Positions 9,120-19,176 of a DNA stretch of 29,715 bases are shown piece by piece (the first letter of the stretch is position 1; each line of letters starts with the position of its first letter). A program made the translations under genes and the position numbers. The notes below the pieces were generated by a model that was not told the origin of the DNA, searched no databases, and saw only the letters and a list, made by a program, of their open reading frames with translations. The stretch comes from Theristus sp. LFF4_11 (taxonomy: Eukaryota > Nematoda > Chromadorea > Monhysterida > Xyalidae), in assembly GCA_030248135.1 (NCBI GenBank), contig JASANC010004215.1, positions 1-29,715 on the forward strand, written 5' to 3'.

Positions 9120-9680
9120 CATAGAAAATGTGTCACTTAGGATAGAAAAGCTACATAACAAAACAAAAGCGACCGTTTTACACAATGGGTACTCATAAAC
9201 GTGTTGCTTTTTGTTGCACTCGATCAAAAAGAACTGGCTTGGGTTAGGGTAAGCGGGGAAAAGAAGTAAACATTCAAAACAAAAGCGGGAGCTTTGCTAC
9301 GGGTATTCAGTAAAATGTTGCTGTTTTGTCATTTCCATTCTATCAAAAATCGTTGGATAAGGTTAGGGTTAAAGGTAAGAGTAGTAAACATACTACACAA
9401 AAGTGGCCGTTTTGCAGCGAATATTCAGAAAAGTTTTGCGTTTTGCGTCATTTAAACTTTAAAAGGTTTGGCTTAGGTTAGAGTAAGCGGGAAAAAGAAG
9501 CAACTTATTAAGACGAAAGTTGGCGTTTTGCAACAATTGTTCAGAAGTGTTGCCTTTTTGACATTTACACTCTAAAAGGCCTGGCTTAGGTTAGGGTAAG
9601 CGGGTAAAAAACCATTACCAAGTCAAAAGCGGGCGCCAATGGGTATTTAAAAAAGTGTTGCCTATTCAGAAATGACAGCT
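9120..9680 (+). repeat. Diverged minisatellite of about 115-125 bp inside the Helitron
   Basis: Four to five imperfect units share the order GGTTAGGGTAAGCGGG, then AAACAAAAGCGG...TTTGC, then TATTCAGAAA.GTGTTGC, then a tail ending TCTAAAAGG. GGTTAGGG here belongs to the unit and is not a telomere. Confidence 0.75.
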
Positions 9681-9734
9681 GACTGAAGCAGATTGCTTTT
9701 TTTAAACCTGTATCTTAAACTGAAACAAAAACTT

Positions 9735-10090
9735 AAACCGGTATCAGTTAATTGTTGCTAATCAAACGGCATTGTTTTTTTTTAATTTTTTGAACAGGAA
9801 TGGCAATTGAACAACATGTGACGACATTGAAAAGCTAACCAAACAAGATTTATTTTTGAAACTTTGAGCGGGAATGGCTGTTAATTGTTGCTGATCAAAG
9901 GAGATTGTTTTTTTTGATACTTTAAACGGGAAGGACAGTGGAATGCAACTTATTAGCAAAGAATGAAAGGATAAATAAGCGACATTGAAAAGCTAATAAA
10001 TGCGAGAATTGATTTTGATACGTTAATAGGGAATGGCAGTTGTTTGTTGCTGATTAAAAAAGATTGTTTTTCATATTTTGAATGGCAGTG
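9735..10090 (+). repeat. Second diverged repeat array in the Helitron
   Basis: Imperfect units repeat the phrases GGGAATGGCAGTT, TTGTTGCTGATCAAA, GATTGTTTTTTTT and GCGACATTGAAAAGCTAA. A separate 23-bp perfect tandem duplication (GTGATTTTCAAAAAAGTAGA core) lies at 10275-10320. Confidence 0.6.
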
Positions 10091-10557
10091 CAGTTATGAT
10101 TGTTAGATATTTGTTATTTCTTATGTATCGCTTTGATGCTGAAACAGCGAAAACCAAACCACACAATAATTAGTGTTATGGTGAGTAAATCAGGTTACGA
10201 TTGAATCGACAGCAATAAAATCAGTAAAAGCATGTTGCTTGACAAAAAACATGGCTTAAACAACAAAAAATTCTGTGATTTTCAAAAAAGTAGAAGCGTG
10301 ATTTTCAAAAAAGTAGAAGCAATGACGGATACGATTGCTTTAAAAGTGAGCGATCATTTCTGTGGTAAATCAACAACAGTCGGTTAAAGCAGCTCAAAAT
10401 CAAAATGCAATGCATTTTGAGTCCGCGTCGTGGGCAAGGTCACAAGGGAAAACCAACTCAAAAATAATAGTTGTATTTGTATCAGCTAACCGTGCCGTAG
10501 GCACGGGTCAATTTGCTAGTAAATTCCAAAATTAACAAAAAAACAAAAACTAACACA

Positions 10558-10627
10558 TACAGTCGAACCCTAAATTACAGGCAATCAGCTGATTACCTAT
10601 TACCTATAATTTAGAGTTCCACTTGTA
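10558..10627. mobile_element. 70-bp palindromic mini-element (micro-MITE)
   Basis: Left arm TACAGTCGAACCCTAAATTA and right arm (reverse complement TACAAGTGGAACTCTAAATTA) meet at AATCAGCTGATT, so nearly the whole unit folds on itself. TA borders and a CAGTCGAACC start recall pogo/Tc1-type ends. It carries no coding sequence. Confidence 0.6.
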
Positions 10628-10889
10628 CGACAATAACCATAAGTCTCTGTCAGCTTTCCTACGCAATGCACGTGTGTGTAAATAAAAAAGCATATGAAAA
10701 ACAAAGAACCCGTAAAGAAAGATTATCAACGAAGTGCAACAGCTCGTTCGATACACAACACAAGCGCGTAGTAGGATAAAATTTCATTAAAATCTCAACA
10801 AACCTCATGCAACGACCAAAGTTTCAAACGCCGACCAGTCAGTCTTGGAAAAATGAAAGCTTTCAAAATTTCAATGGAGTATAGCAGCA

Positions 10890-12327
10890 CTACAATGAAA
10901 TCCAATTGTGCAGCGGTGAGCCTGCTTGTACGGTGCAGTCACAGCACTTGTTCGCTGCGATGTTCACCGCTTGCCAATTCGCAGGACCACTTGGGTTCAT
11001 GTTTTTCAACACAGTGAGTGTGCCGTAGCGCTGTTTGCACGAGCCGTAGCCTGCAAGATGTTGCAAAAAATAAAAGTGTGGTTGTGAAATATGAGGTGTT
11101 GGTCGAACACAAAGACATAATTGCACATGAATACATGTTGTTTTTTTGTTGTTAGTTGTCTCTATTTGAATATGTGCGCCGTGTGCCATTGTTCAGAAAA
11201 GTTGGTATACGTTGATTGGTTGCACAAAAAACGCATTGCTGTACACGGTTGTACAGCAGCCACAGCACGATATTGGTGCACTTTTTAACACAGCAAGTAA
11301 ATCACAAAGATTGTAATGTTGTAAACCCGCTGAGAAGCATACCGTTCAAACACCTCGTGTCTGTGGTGCAAGCGAGTTCGTTGATGTACCGAGGATAATA
11401 GTGTTCGGAAAGCAGCCTCCACTGCCACTGCATGGTGCACAGATTGGCCGCGCCTGTGCCGTCTGCTGCGTTGCTCGGCTCGCCACGGTGCACCGTCGAC
11501 ATCGGATAAACGCTGCCCAGCACTGGCAATTTGAATGATGAATCGAACAGAGTTTGCATTTGGTGCATAAGTAAAGTGGTACTGATTGCAACATCTCAAT
11601 TCAGATAGTGTCCACAGCCACTTCGTGCCTATTGCCCCCAACAGCAACTCACAGATCTGTCCGTCAGCATCGGTGGTGTCGCGTTTGCTCCTTTTGGAGA
11701 TTGCACTGTCCCAATCGAGCGCTGGTGCAGCAGCCCCGTGATTCCCTGCGGACTCAGTCGACGCTCGTTGTGCAACCCCAGACACTGCGGCCGACGCAGA
11801 TCGGTGATGTCCATTGTTAAGAGCACTTTGGTTGTTGGCGACTCGCCGGTCGTGCAGACTGTGTGCGCGTTTGCGCTGCAGTTGGCGCTCAGCGTGCGCG
11901 CGCCGCTGTCCAGCTGCTTCGTGTTGTTGCTGTGCCGCAGCGCGCTCTCGCAGACGCGCCTCGCGTGCCAACTTTGCCGCTGCCACCGCGGCTGCACGCG
12001 TTGCTGCTGGTGACAGATGACGCTGAGCAACGCCGGATGCTGCTGTCTTTGCGACTGAATAGAAAAAATACTTTGTTCTTGAATCCATAAGTTTAAAGAA
12101 GCAAGTCGACGTTTTTCAAATTGTAAATTGAGACTTCCAGGGCGGACACTGACCGGTTTCATTGGCGTTGTTGCCAAGCGCTCTGTCGCTCTCAAGCTGT
12201 GGTCTCAGTTTCACGTATCTGGCCGCTGCCGACGACAAACTGTGGAATCGGTCGCTCAGGAAAAACATTCGTCCGTGACGGTCGATCCAGCTCGGGTAAC
12301 GGGGCGAAATCGAAGTGACCGTGAACG

Positions 12328-12406
<79 letters not shown>

Positions 12407-13290
12407 GAACGTTGCTTTTGGAGACGAATGAAAAGTTGACGTGGTGGCAGTGGTCGTGGTCGTGGTCGTTGTGCTGGTGCTGCCCGTTGTGCTCGTGCTG
12501 GTCGTTCTCGCGGTTGACTCAGCCTCTGCCTGCGCCGTGTTCTCATAGATCGACGGCAACGCCCACAAATCGTGCGGCAGCTCGATCACGGACGGCTTCA
12601 CGTCAGTCTTCAGGCTGCCGATCACCTGGTTTGAGCTGAATCGATACTTGCTGCAGTCGCCGATGCGGGCGTCCCGTGCCGACACGTTCAGTTTGTTGTA
12701 CAGCTTCACGAGATTAGCGCCCATCGCACGAAGTTGCTCTTTGTTTTCGGCGAGAAACTCGGCACGGCACGACTTGCACGAGGCGCTCGAGCAGTGCAGG
12801 TCCTGTGAAACGCTGCACGTTCAGTTCAGGCAATCAGCGTGCCAACGATACAAAAACAGCAGATGATTTTGCTTGCTACTTCAAATCTTCCGTTCAATTG
12901 ACCGATTTGATGCGACCAATCATAGTCGGTCATATTTAGAAAATCATCACTTGTTGACTGACGTGTCCATTCAAATTCAGTGTCACCGCCGAACTCACCG
13001 CAGACGCTACCGGTTGCTCCAATTGAGCTGCAACGTCTTCATTTGTCAAGTCTGGAAAGTTTGCAATCGCCTCTTCGATAGTGGCTGCCTGTCGTCGTCG
13101 GTCATAAGCAAAACATTCGGTGTACCCATCGGGACGGTCACATGACGGGCACTAAAACCGCGCTAAAACTGTAACTCTTGCTACGTTGCAAGATGATTTG
13201 ATAATAATGTTATGTTACACGTATGTACCTGGTCGGCGTATTCTCGTGCACTGTTGATTGAATCTACCGCTAGAGTGTCGCGAATTATTC
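10890..13290 (-). CDS. Secreted noggin/Trunk-like cystine-knot factor (5' end missing)
   Basis: Six exons join in frame with matching phases: 13290-13229, 13151-12999, 12802-12154, 12054-11653, 11522-11343 and 11050-10890 (stop TAG), giving about 534 visible residues. A Cys-containing N-terminal part (CPSC, CSSASCKSC), a Thr-rich tract, a poly-Asn run and an Ala/Arg/Gln-rich segment precede a dibasic KRSKR site (11681-11695). Cleavage there would leave about 122 residues. These read C-x5-W-x2-L-x3-Y-Y-P-R-Y-I, then C-x5-C-x6-C, LTVL and a final CCDC, the same cysteine and aromatic spacing as the noggin C-terminal domain. Processing by a furin-like protease is more typical of Trunk/PTTH. So this is a secreted signal or BMP-antagonist-like protein; which one cannot be settled from the sequence. 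The exon with start codon and signal peptide was not found. The fifth exon could instead start at 11594 in the same frame, with a poorer acceptor. Confidence 0.72.
12328..12407 (-). repeat. (TTG)n microsatellite coding for poly-asparagine
   Basis: About 26 uninterrupted triplets lie inside the third exon of the cystine-knot gene. On the coding strand they read AAC and give one run of Asn in the propeptide. Lack of codon variation shows a young or unstable expansion. Confidence 0.95.
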
Positions 13291-13364
13291 CTGAAAATAC
13301 TTCCAATAAATTTTTGACTTTCTCACAAAAGTGATACAACAATTGAATGTAGTTGCAATGTATA

Positions 13365-13889
13365 CAGAGTGGGCAAAAAACTACCGGATTTCAAACTGCT
13401 CTATCTCGTGTCTGAATTGAGGTATAAAGCTGAACTTTAGAAATATTGTTAAGTTTTTTTGACTTATCATCATTCTGAATAATGGTTCACATAATCATTC
13501 AAGTTTTTTTTTCGAGAGAGCTGCTCTTTCTTCCACGTGTTTTCATTCCACGTTTTCATCCGATTTTAACCATTTTCATATGAGTACCACGGATTTTAAT
13601 GACGGCCCCTTCCAATGTCGAAAGATCATTGCCACTATCAGGTGCAATCAAGCGTCTGCGTCAATCGTGCACACACCGTCTTACATTTTTTCTTTGAAAA
13701 CCTCAATATTGGTTTGTTTGCAGTGCATGAAAGTTTTCACTTTTTTAAAAGGGTCAAAAAGCGAATAAATAACAAATAAAAAAATAAAAAATACAATCCT
13801 GAGTTTTGTAAAATTTCTAAATTTCAGACCCACACTTCTAATCTGAAATAGAGCAAATTGAAATCCGCCCCCTCCCTTTTTATTTACCC
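13365..13889. mobile_element. MITE-like inverted-repeat element, first copy
   Basis: The left end after TATA reads CAGAGTGGGCAAAAAACTACCGG; the right end is a decayed reverse complement (ATAGAGCAAATTGAAATCCG at about 13847-13866). Similarity between the arms continues inward for about 85 bases. There is no transposase. The second copy at 19177-19900 shares the terminal ~60 bases. It lies just upstream of the first visible exon of the cystine-knot gene, so it is probably in an intron of that gene. Confidence 0.55.
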
Positions 13890-15323
13890 AAACTAATCAA
13901 TCGTTGTCTGTCTTCATCACTCAACGCGAATAATTTGTCGAGCAAAAGGCAGTGAAGAAACAGGCCGAATAAATTACGCAGACGCATATTATTTTGATTG
14001 ATTCGTTATTTTATTGTGATTGTTATTTGTTTTTGTCAGTCATTTCAAAGTTATAAAACACAATGTGCAAAATACTTTCAGGCTTTATTCTCTGCAAAGC
14101 CCAATACGAATGACGAAACTGGGCTCAAACATCAGTAAAAAAACCTGTAAACATCCAGAACGTTAGTGAAAATGTGAAAACTGAAAGCGCTTAATTGGTT
14201 GGTTTTGGAGGTTGACAAACCGCTTGAAAACAGCAAACCGAGTGGGGGCGGATCGTTTAGGTTAGGGGTTAGGTGCTACATGTATCTATAACCAACCAAC
14301 ACTTGAAACCTGTGCGCTTACATGGACATTAATGATAAAACCTTTTTGAAATACGGGTAGCCGTTCTGGATGGTTTATTCATTCAATTAGCAACTGAAAA
14401 TAAATTGAATAATAAAATATAATTTTGAAAATCTGAATGAGGACTTCACATTAAATTTTTTGACACTCATTTGTGGAGCTGCAGAAAGTAAAACTAAACA
14501 TGGAATGCTGTTCTGTTGTCAGTAAACCTCCGTTTCGGTCGATGAAACATTAAAAAACGCTCGTGCCAAGAAATAAAAAATGGGCAGCAAACTTGTTCAA
14601 GATTTGGATGACTGAATATCTTGATCTTTATTTGTTGTTAACGGTGCAAATAAAACAACCGTTTTTTGCCAGCGTTTTCAAGAAACGTTATTTATTACAC
14701 TTTGACACTTACACAGGCATTCGCACTTAGAAGAATGGTTTGCATGTAACAAAGATATTTCTGACAGGTGGTTTAGAAAGAATTATTCGCCATTTTAAGA
14801 CCTGAAGAAACTGAACATTAAAATGGCAAAATTTGTAAAAATCATGCACATATAAAAAACTATTTAGGCATCTGAGCTTATAAAATAAACAAAAAGGTTG
14901 CATTTTGTCACGTATGATTTTCAAAAGAAAGAATCATTTCAAGAATGCCAGAGAATTTCATTGAAAATTCTGCAAAGAAAGACCGGAAATCATTGGAAAC
15001 TGACGCGAAACGTAGATTTAGTAACGTCACACGCGCTGCAGCGTAGTCTTCCCCACTATCTTCACGCATTTGGTTTCTAAATATTGCACCTCTATTCATC
15101 ACATTCACGTATCCATTTTCCGGAAAAAAATTATACGTGTGAATAACCATTAAAATCGTCATAAAAAACCAAATCGGGAGACACGTTATTCATGTCACCA
15201 CAGATAACTTTTTTTATTGCAGAAAATTCTGAAATCGTCAAACGCATTTTTATTCTACGTAACTTCTGGAAAAAAGTAGAAAAAAGTTTGGCCCACCCTG
15301 GAACTACCTGAAAGCAAGTGCAA
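13890..15323. other. Gap between the cystine-knot and first kelch genes
   Basis: I see no gene here. The missing first exon(s) of the minus-strand cystine-knot gene should lie in this interval, but no ATG plus hydrophobic stretch plus phase-1 donor stood out. TTTATT at 15213-15218 (AATAAA on the minus strand) lies about 106 bases past the stop of the first kelch gene and may be its poly(A) signal. TTGGCCCACCCTGG near 15288 resembles ends of the local MITEs. Confidence 0.4.
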
Positions 15324-16885
15324 TCACATGACCACCACGGAAGCAAACGCGGCACAAGGTGTTTGCAAATGGTGATACAACAAAAACGTCGAGTTTGCCC
15401 AGTCCTCATAGTATTCCACGGTGTCAGTGCTGTTCATTTCCATTTCCATTGGGTCAAGCTGTGTGAAGCCACCAAAAATGTACAGAGTTTTCTCAAACAC
15501 AGCCATGCCGTGGTGCGAACGCGCCTCGCGTAGTGGCGTGTACCTGAGTTAAAAGTTGACCTTTGATGCAAAGGCTTGTGCACGGTAATCCATAAATAGT
15601 GATACCAATTTTGAAGTGATGTATCTCACCAACCAACCGTTTGAGCATTTTGGTTCAAATTTATTGCACCCAATTATCAAGCAAAGTTAAACTTAGATTT
15701 AAACTAATTATTAGCTAGAAATATTAAACGGCTAGACCATACTGATCTAAAAAGCGACGAATACAAGCCATATTAAATTTGCACTTTTTGGCCCACCCTG
15801 TTCTTGAAGTTGGAAAATAGTCGGAAACCACCACGTCAAAGTTGGTATCACTATTTATGGACGACCCTGCATATAATCCCGGTGAATGTTTTAACTCAAA
15901 ATTAATTGTAGTCAGTTCGGCACAACTCACTCCGACCACGCCATCGATTTTGGATTGAACATTTCGCACGATGCGGTCAGTGATGTATTGAGTCCCTGAC
16001 CCACGGTGCCGCCACAAGCGACCAGTCGATTTCCTTGATACAGCGTGGACGCAAAATTAGTGCGTGCCCGTGCCATCGGCCAAACTTGGTAGAAGCTCGG
16101 TTTGTAATAACGGCTGATTCGCACCCAAAATGTTGCACTCGAAGGCCCGTTGTGGTCGCTGCCACCGTAGAGGTACATGCGGTCTGGAAAATGGCCGAAA
16201 GTTGCTTTTGAGATTTTAAGCAAAAAACACATGTTCACACCTCCAAGCGCTGCTGCGCCATGTCCATAAAGATACGTCGGCAATTTCGTTTCTATCTCGG
16301 TCCACTTATCTTCATACGGATCGTACGCTTCGCAGGTGTTCAGAAAAAATGACTCGACGCCCCTGCCGCCGCAGACCACAATCCGATTGTTGGTGACCAC
16401 TGCAGAGTGCATCACGCGACGGTACAACATCTCGGAACCCTCGGAGACCTGTACTCAAAAATGTTTTTATAAAAATTAAATATAAAAGTCGATTTACACC
16501 TACCCGCTTAAATGCAGCTAACGGACAATCAAGAAGCAACCTGATGAGTGATGATGTCGTATATTTGATTGAAGTTGTTGGGGAAGTGAACGCTCGTCCA
16601 GCTGGTGCCTCCAGTGACGTAAACTCGACTTCCATAGTTAACCGCCGCTGAATATCTGAATTTAAAGAATAGAAACTAAGCCTAGAAAAGCTTGAAAACT
16701 GCTGTGACGAGTTTGGTGACAAACCGAAACGGCAGCACGTCTGTGTCGATCAGCGATGGCTGCTGCCATGGCTGGTAGAATTGAGACTGCTGACAGTCAC
16801 CACCCAGCAAAAGGATACCGTTCTCAAGGCCGGTGGCGATTTTGACCGTTATTAACCACAGTAAAGTGAAAACCGTCAATCTCAT
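15324..16885 (-). CDS. Secreted six-kelch-repeat protein, gene 1
   Basis: Five exons, all phases consistent: 16885-16725, 16655-16541, 16448-16241, 16183-15931, 15543-15324, giving 318 residues. The start ATG is followed by a clear signal peptide (MRLTVFTLLWLITVKIATG). Six kelch-type strands follow, each ending in GG: GILLLGG, RVYVTGG, RIVVCGG, RMYLYGG, RLVACGG and TLYIFGG, enough for one six-bladed beta-propeller. Two blades carry paired cysteines (VVCGG...TCE, VACGG...SCE), fitting disulfides in a secreted protein. There is no transmembrane segment or BTB/BACK domain, so it is unlike KLHL ubiquitin adaptors; function unknown, presumably extracellular binding. A divergent paralogue starts 339 bp away. 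The last intron (15544-15930) is long because a MITE lies in it. Confidence 0.85.
15579..15871. mobile_element. MITE in the last intron of kelch gene 1
   Basis: Terminal inverted repeats of about 36 bases include TCCATAAATAGTGATACCAA at about 15589-15608 and its complement at about 15841-15860, with only a few mismatches. Outer ends read TGCACGGT and (reverse) GCAGGGT, like Tc1/mariner-type MITEs. It has no coding sequence and explains the unusual length of this intron. Confidence 0.75.
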
Positions 16886-17224
16886 GTTCACTTGGTGTTT
16901 GCAAAGTGCTGTATAGTGTGTCAGAACTTTCAAAATAAGGCCCTTTGGATAGATGAACTAAAAACATAGTGTTTGAAACATTGTAATTTTAACAGCTGTT
17001 GCCTGGATTAAAAAAGAGAAATTAACCATCTGATTTGGTCCATAAAAAATGTTGATAACGATCATATGTATCATTGCAGCACTAAAACTTTTTGCCCGGT
17101 TTAGGACAAACTGTCGTTGTTCCCACGAGGTGAAAGTCTGAAAAACACATTCGAACAAAGCTATTGCAGTATGTGACTTTGAAAGTTTTTTAAAAGAAAT
17201 TCATTTTTGTCAACCGCGTTCATA
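16886..17224. promoter_or_regulatory. Shared upstream region of the divergent kelch pair
   Basis: The two kelch start codons face away from each other across 339 bp, so both promoters and 5' leaders must lie here unless there are distant non-coding exons. I recognise no specific motif. The call is from position only. Confidence 0.45.
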
Positions 17225-18653
17225 ATGCTGTTGATTGCTTTGACTTTGATCGGGCTGCCAAGCGCAGCTGTGTCGTCCATTCTAAGCGCAACAAATGCTG
17301 CACGAACTGTGCCTTATGGGATTGTGCTGCACGGAGGCGACTGCGGAGTGACCCAGGTAAGCCGACAGTTGCCGTTTGTCGAGAGCAACCGAGTTTTGCT
17401 GCCCTTTTGCACCAGTCTTGAATCTCCTGCGGTTACCTTAAACATAGGTGGTTCGAGGTGTCAGCGGTTTCCACGACGGCGTGATTGAGCTGGCACTTGA
17501 GCAGTACATCTACGCCGCTGCCGTCAACTTTGCTGGGCGTGTATACATTTTTGGCGGATCGCCACACAAGGATGCGTCACATCCGGTGTGCTGCCGTTTC
17601 GAATAATTCGTTTGAAAACGCCAAAAGAAAAACACAGACGAACTGCAGGTGAGGACCACACAAATTTACGACCCGCTAACAAACAGCACCTCTGTGGGCG
17701 CACCAATGTCGGTGGGTCGCTCGCTGCACAGCGCCGTCCGCGAGGGTGACGCGATCGTGGTGTGTGGCGGCAAGAGTGACAGCAGGTGAAACGAAATCGT
17801 GACACACACCAGATTTGTCTGCTCAACATCAGACGCCTGTCTCACCACATTGTACTTTCAGTCGCATCTTGTCCAGCTGCGAGACGTACTGGCCATTTGA
17901 AGATCGTTGGGATGAGAACATGCCAAACAATATGCCGGCTGGCGTGCATTCTCACGGCTCAGCAATGCTCAAGAATAAAGGCAATATGCGCGTCACGTTG
18001 AGTGTTGCAAACAGGCTCGCCTCAAACGGTCGTTTCCAATGTGCAGGTTTGTTTGTTTTCGGCGGTCACACTGCAAGCGGACGAACGTCAGCGGTGTACT
18101 CGTGGAACTACTGGCAGTTTTGGCAGAGGCAGTGGCCAATGAAGCAGCCGAGGGCTGATTTCTCGTTTGCTGTATTAGACGGCGACGTTGTCGTATGCGG
18201 CGGCGTCTATGAACCCGATGAGGTGCCTGACATGTTTGGTATTTGCGTATTTTCGTCCATGCAATTGATGACTCATAACTACTGACACTGCTTGTGTGTC
18301 ATTTCAAAATGTAGAAAAATGCCATGTACAGTGAGATCTTTCAGCACTTGCAGCAGACTCAGAATTGTAACGTGCAGGCAGTGTCCAGCTGTGAGCTACT
18401 AGACGAGTACAGCGGCACCTGGTCGCAGTACACACCGATGGCAGTCGCGAGGCACCACCACCGCATGGTGACCTTTGCCGGCAACACCTACTTGATCGGT
18501 GGATACGACAGTTTTGTCGGCAATGCCACAGACACCATGGAGTTGTACCAGCCGACGTCGAACTCAAGCTGGACCACTTGGGAGAAGTTGGATGTGCCTT
18601 GCGCTGGATTTGTCGCATTCACCATGGGTGACCCGACAAGCGAGAGTTGTTGA
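17225..18653 (+). CDS. Secreted six-kelch-repeat protein, gene 2 (paralogue)
   Basis: Exons 17225-17356, 17448-17585, 17649-17785, 17862-17980, 18047-18246 and 18315-18653 give 354 residues with consistent phases. The first ATG opens a signal peptide (MLLIALTLIGLPSAAVSS). The six kelch strands are GIVLHGG, RVYIFGG, AIVVCGG, GLFVFGG, VVVCGG and NTYLIGG. It matches gene 1 across its length: GIVLHGGDC with GILLLGGDC, IVVCGG...SCETYWPFEDRW with IVVCGG...TCEAYDPYEDKW, and the same paired cysteines. The fourth intron (17981-18046) would start with GC, is 66 bases long and has no stop, so it might instead be read through. I prefer splicing because gene 1 has a phase-1 intron at the same place. The donor at 18247 is chosen for frame and is the least certain junction. 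Confidence 0.82.
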
Positions 18654-19176
18654 TTGAGTACCACAAGCACAATACTTTTTACTGTATTTAGCACAGTTTT
18701 TACAATTCTTCAACGTTTGGCGACTAGGGCAGTTGGTGTTTTTTAAATTCAACTCAGATTATTAGAAATCTTCATTGGAGTCACACACAGTTGTAGAAAG
18801 GTAGAGAATGATCACAGCTGGCCCAACGATGATTATCGTAACAAATACAAACAAATACAAATCAAAAGCATCAAAATTCTACATTTCACTCCGACCCGTC
18901 TGAGGATTACATTTCGTACGTGCCAATCAAGGACCTACTTCCCTGGAACGTAAAAAACCATCAACGAGAGTAAAATGAAGATTGACTTCAACAAAAGCTT
19001 TTCCAGTTTCAAAGTTTGCACCATTTAGTTGGAAAAATCAACCGAGAAGCCAAAAGCACAAAAGCACAATTAATAACCATGAACAATTCAAGGATCGGTG
19101 CGAACGGGGAGTGATAAATGCAAAGATTCACTTGCACAAACATGATTTCTCAGATTTGAAGAGTATATAACAAATG
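18654..19176. other. Gap after kelch gene 2, nothing recognised
   Basis: A-rich intergenic DNA with no open frame of note and no clear repeat apart from short ACAAATACAAACAAATACAA tracts near 18840. It presumably holds the 3' UTR of the kelch gene. Confidence 0.5.

Larger units (their letters stand above)
8699..10519 (+). mobile_element. Non-autonomous Helitron
   Basis: The 5' end TCTTCTATCTATAATACTAA fits the TC(T)-rich starts of Helitrons. The 3' end is textbook: a hairpin CCGTGCC-GTA-GGCACGG at 10490-10506, nine bases, then CTAG at 10516-10519. The base before the element is A (8698) and the base after is T (10520), as expected for insertion between A and T without target duplication. There are no terminal inverted repeats. 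The 1.82-kb interior has no Rep/helicase gene and instead carries two diverged minisatellites, so it would be mobilised in trans. The exact 5' base could be 8699 or 8702; A|TC favours 8699. Confidence 0.85.

Noticed and set aside
9240..9600. GGTTAGGG motifs as an interstitial telomere
   Set aside because: The motif appears once per roughly 120-bp minisatellite unit and is never in head-to-tail hexamers.
11008..11050. IL-17 as the identity of the cystine-knot factor
   Set aside because: The YPRYI..L.C phrase resembles IL-17, but the C-x5-C-x6-C spacing and LTVL fit noggin/Trunk, and the IL-17 pattern of closely paired cysteines is absent.
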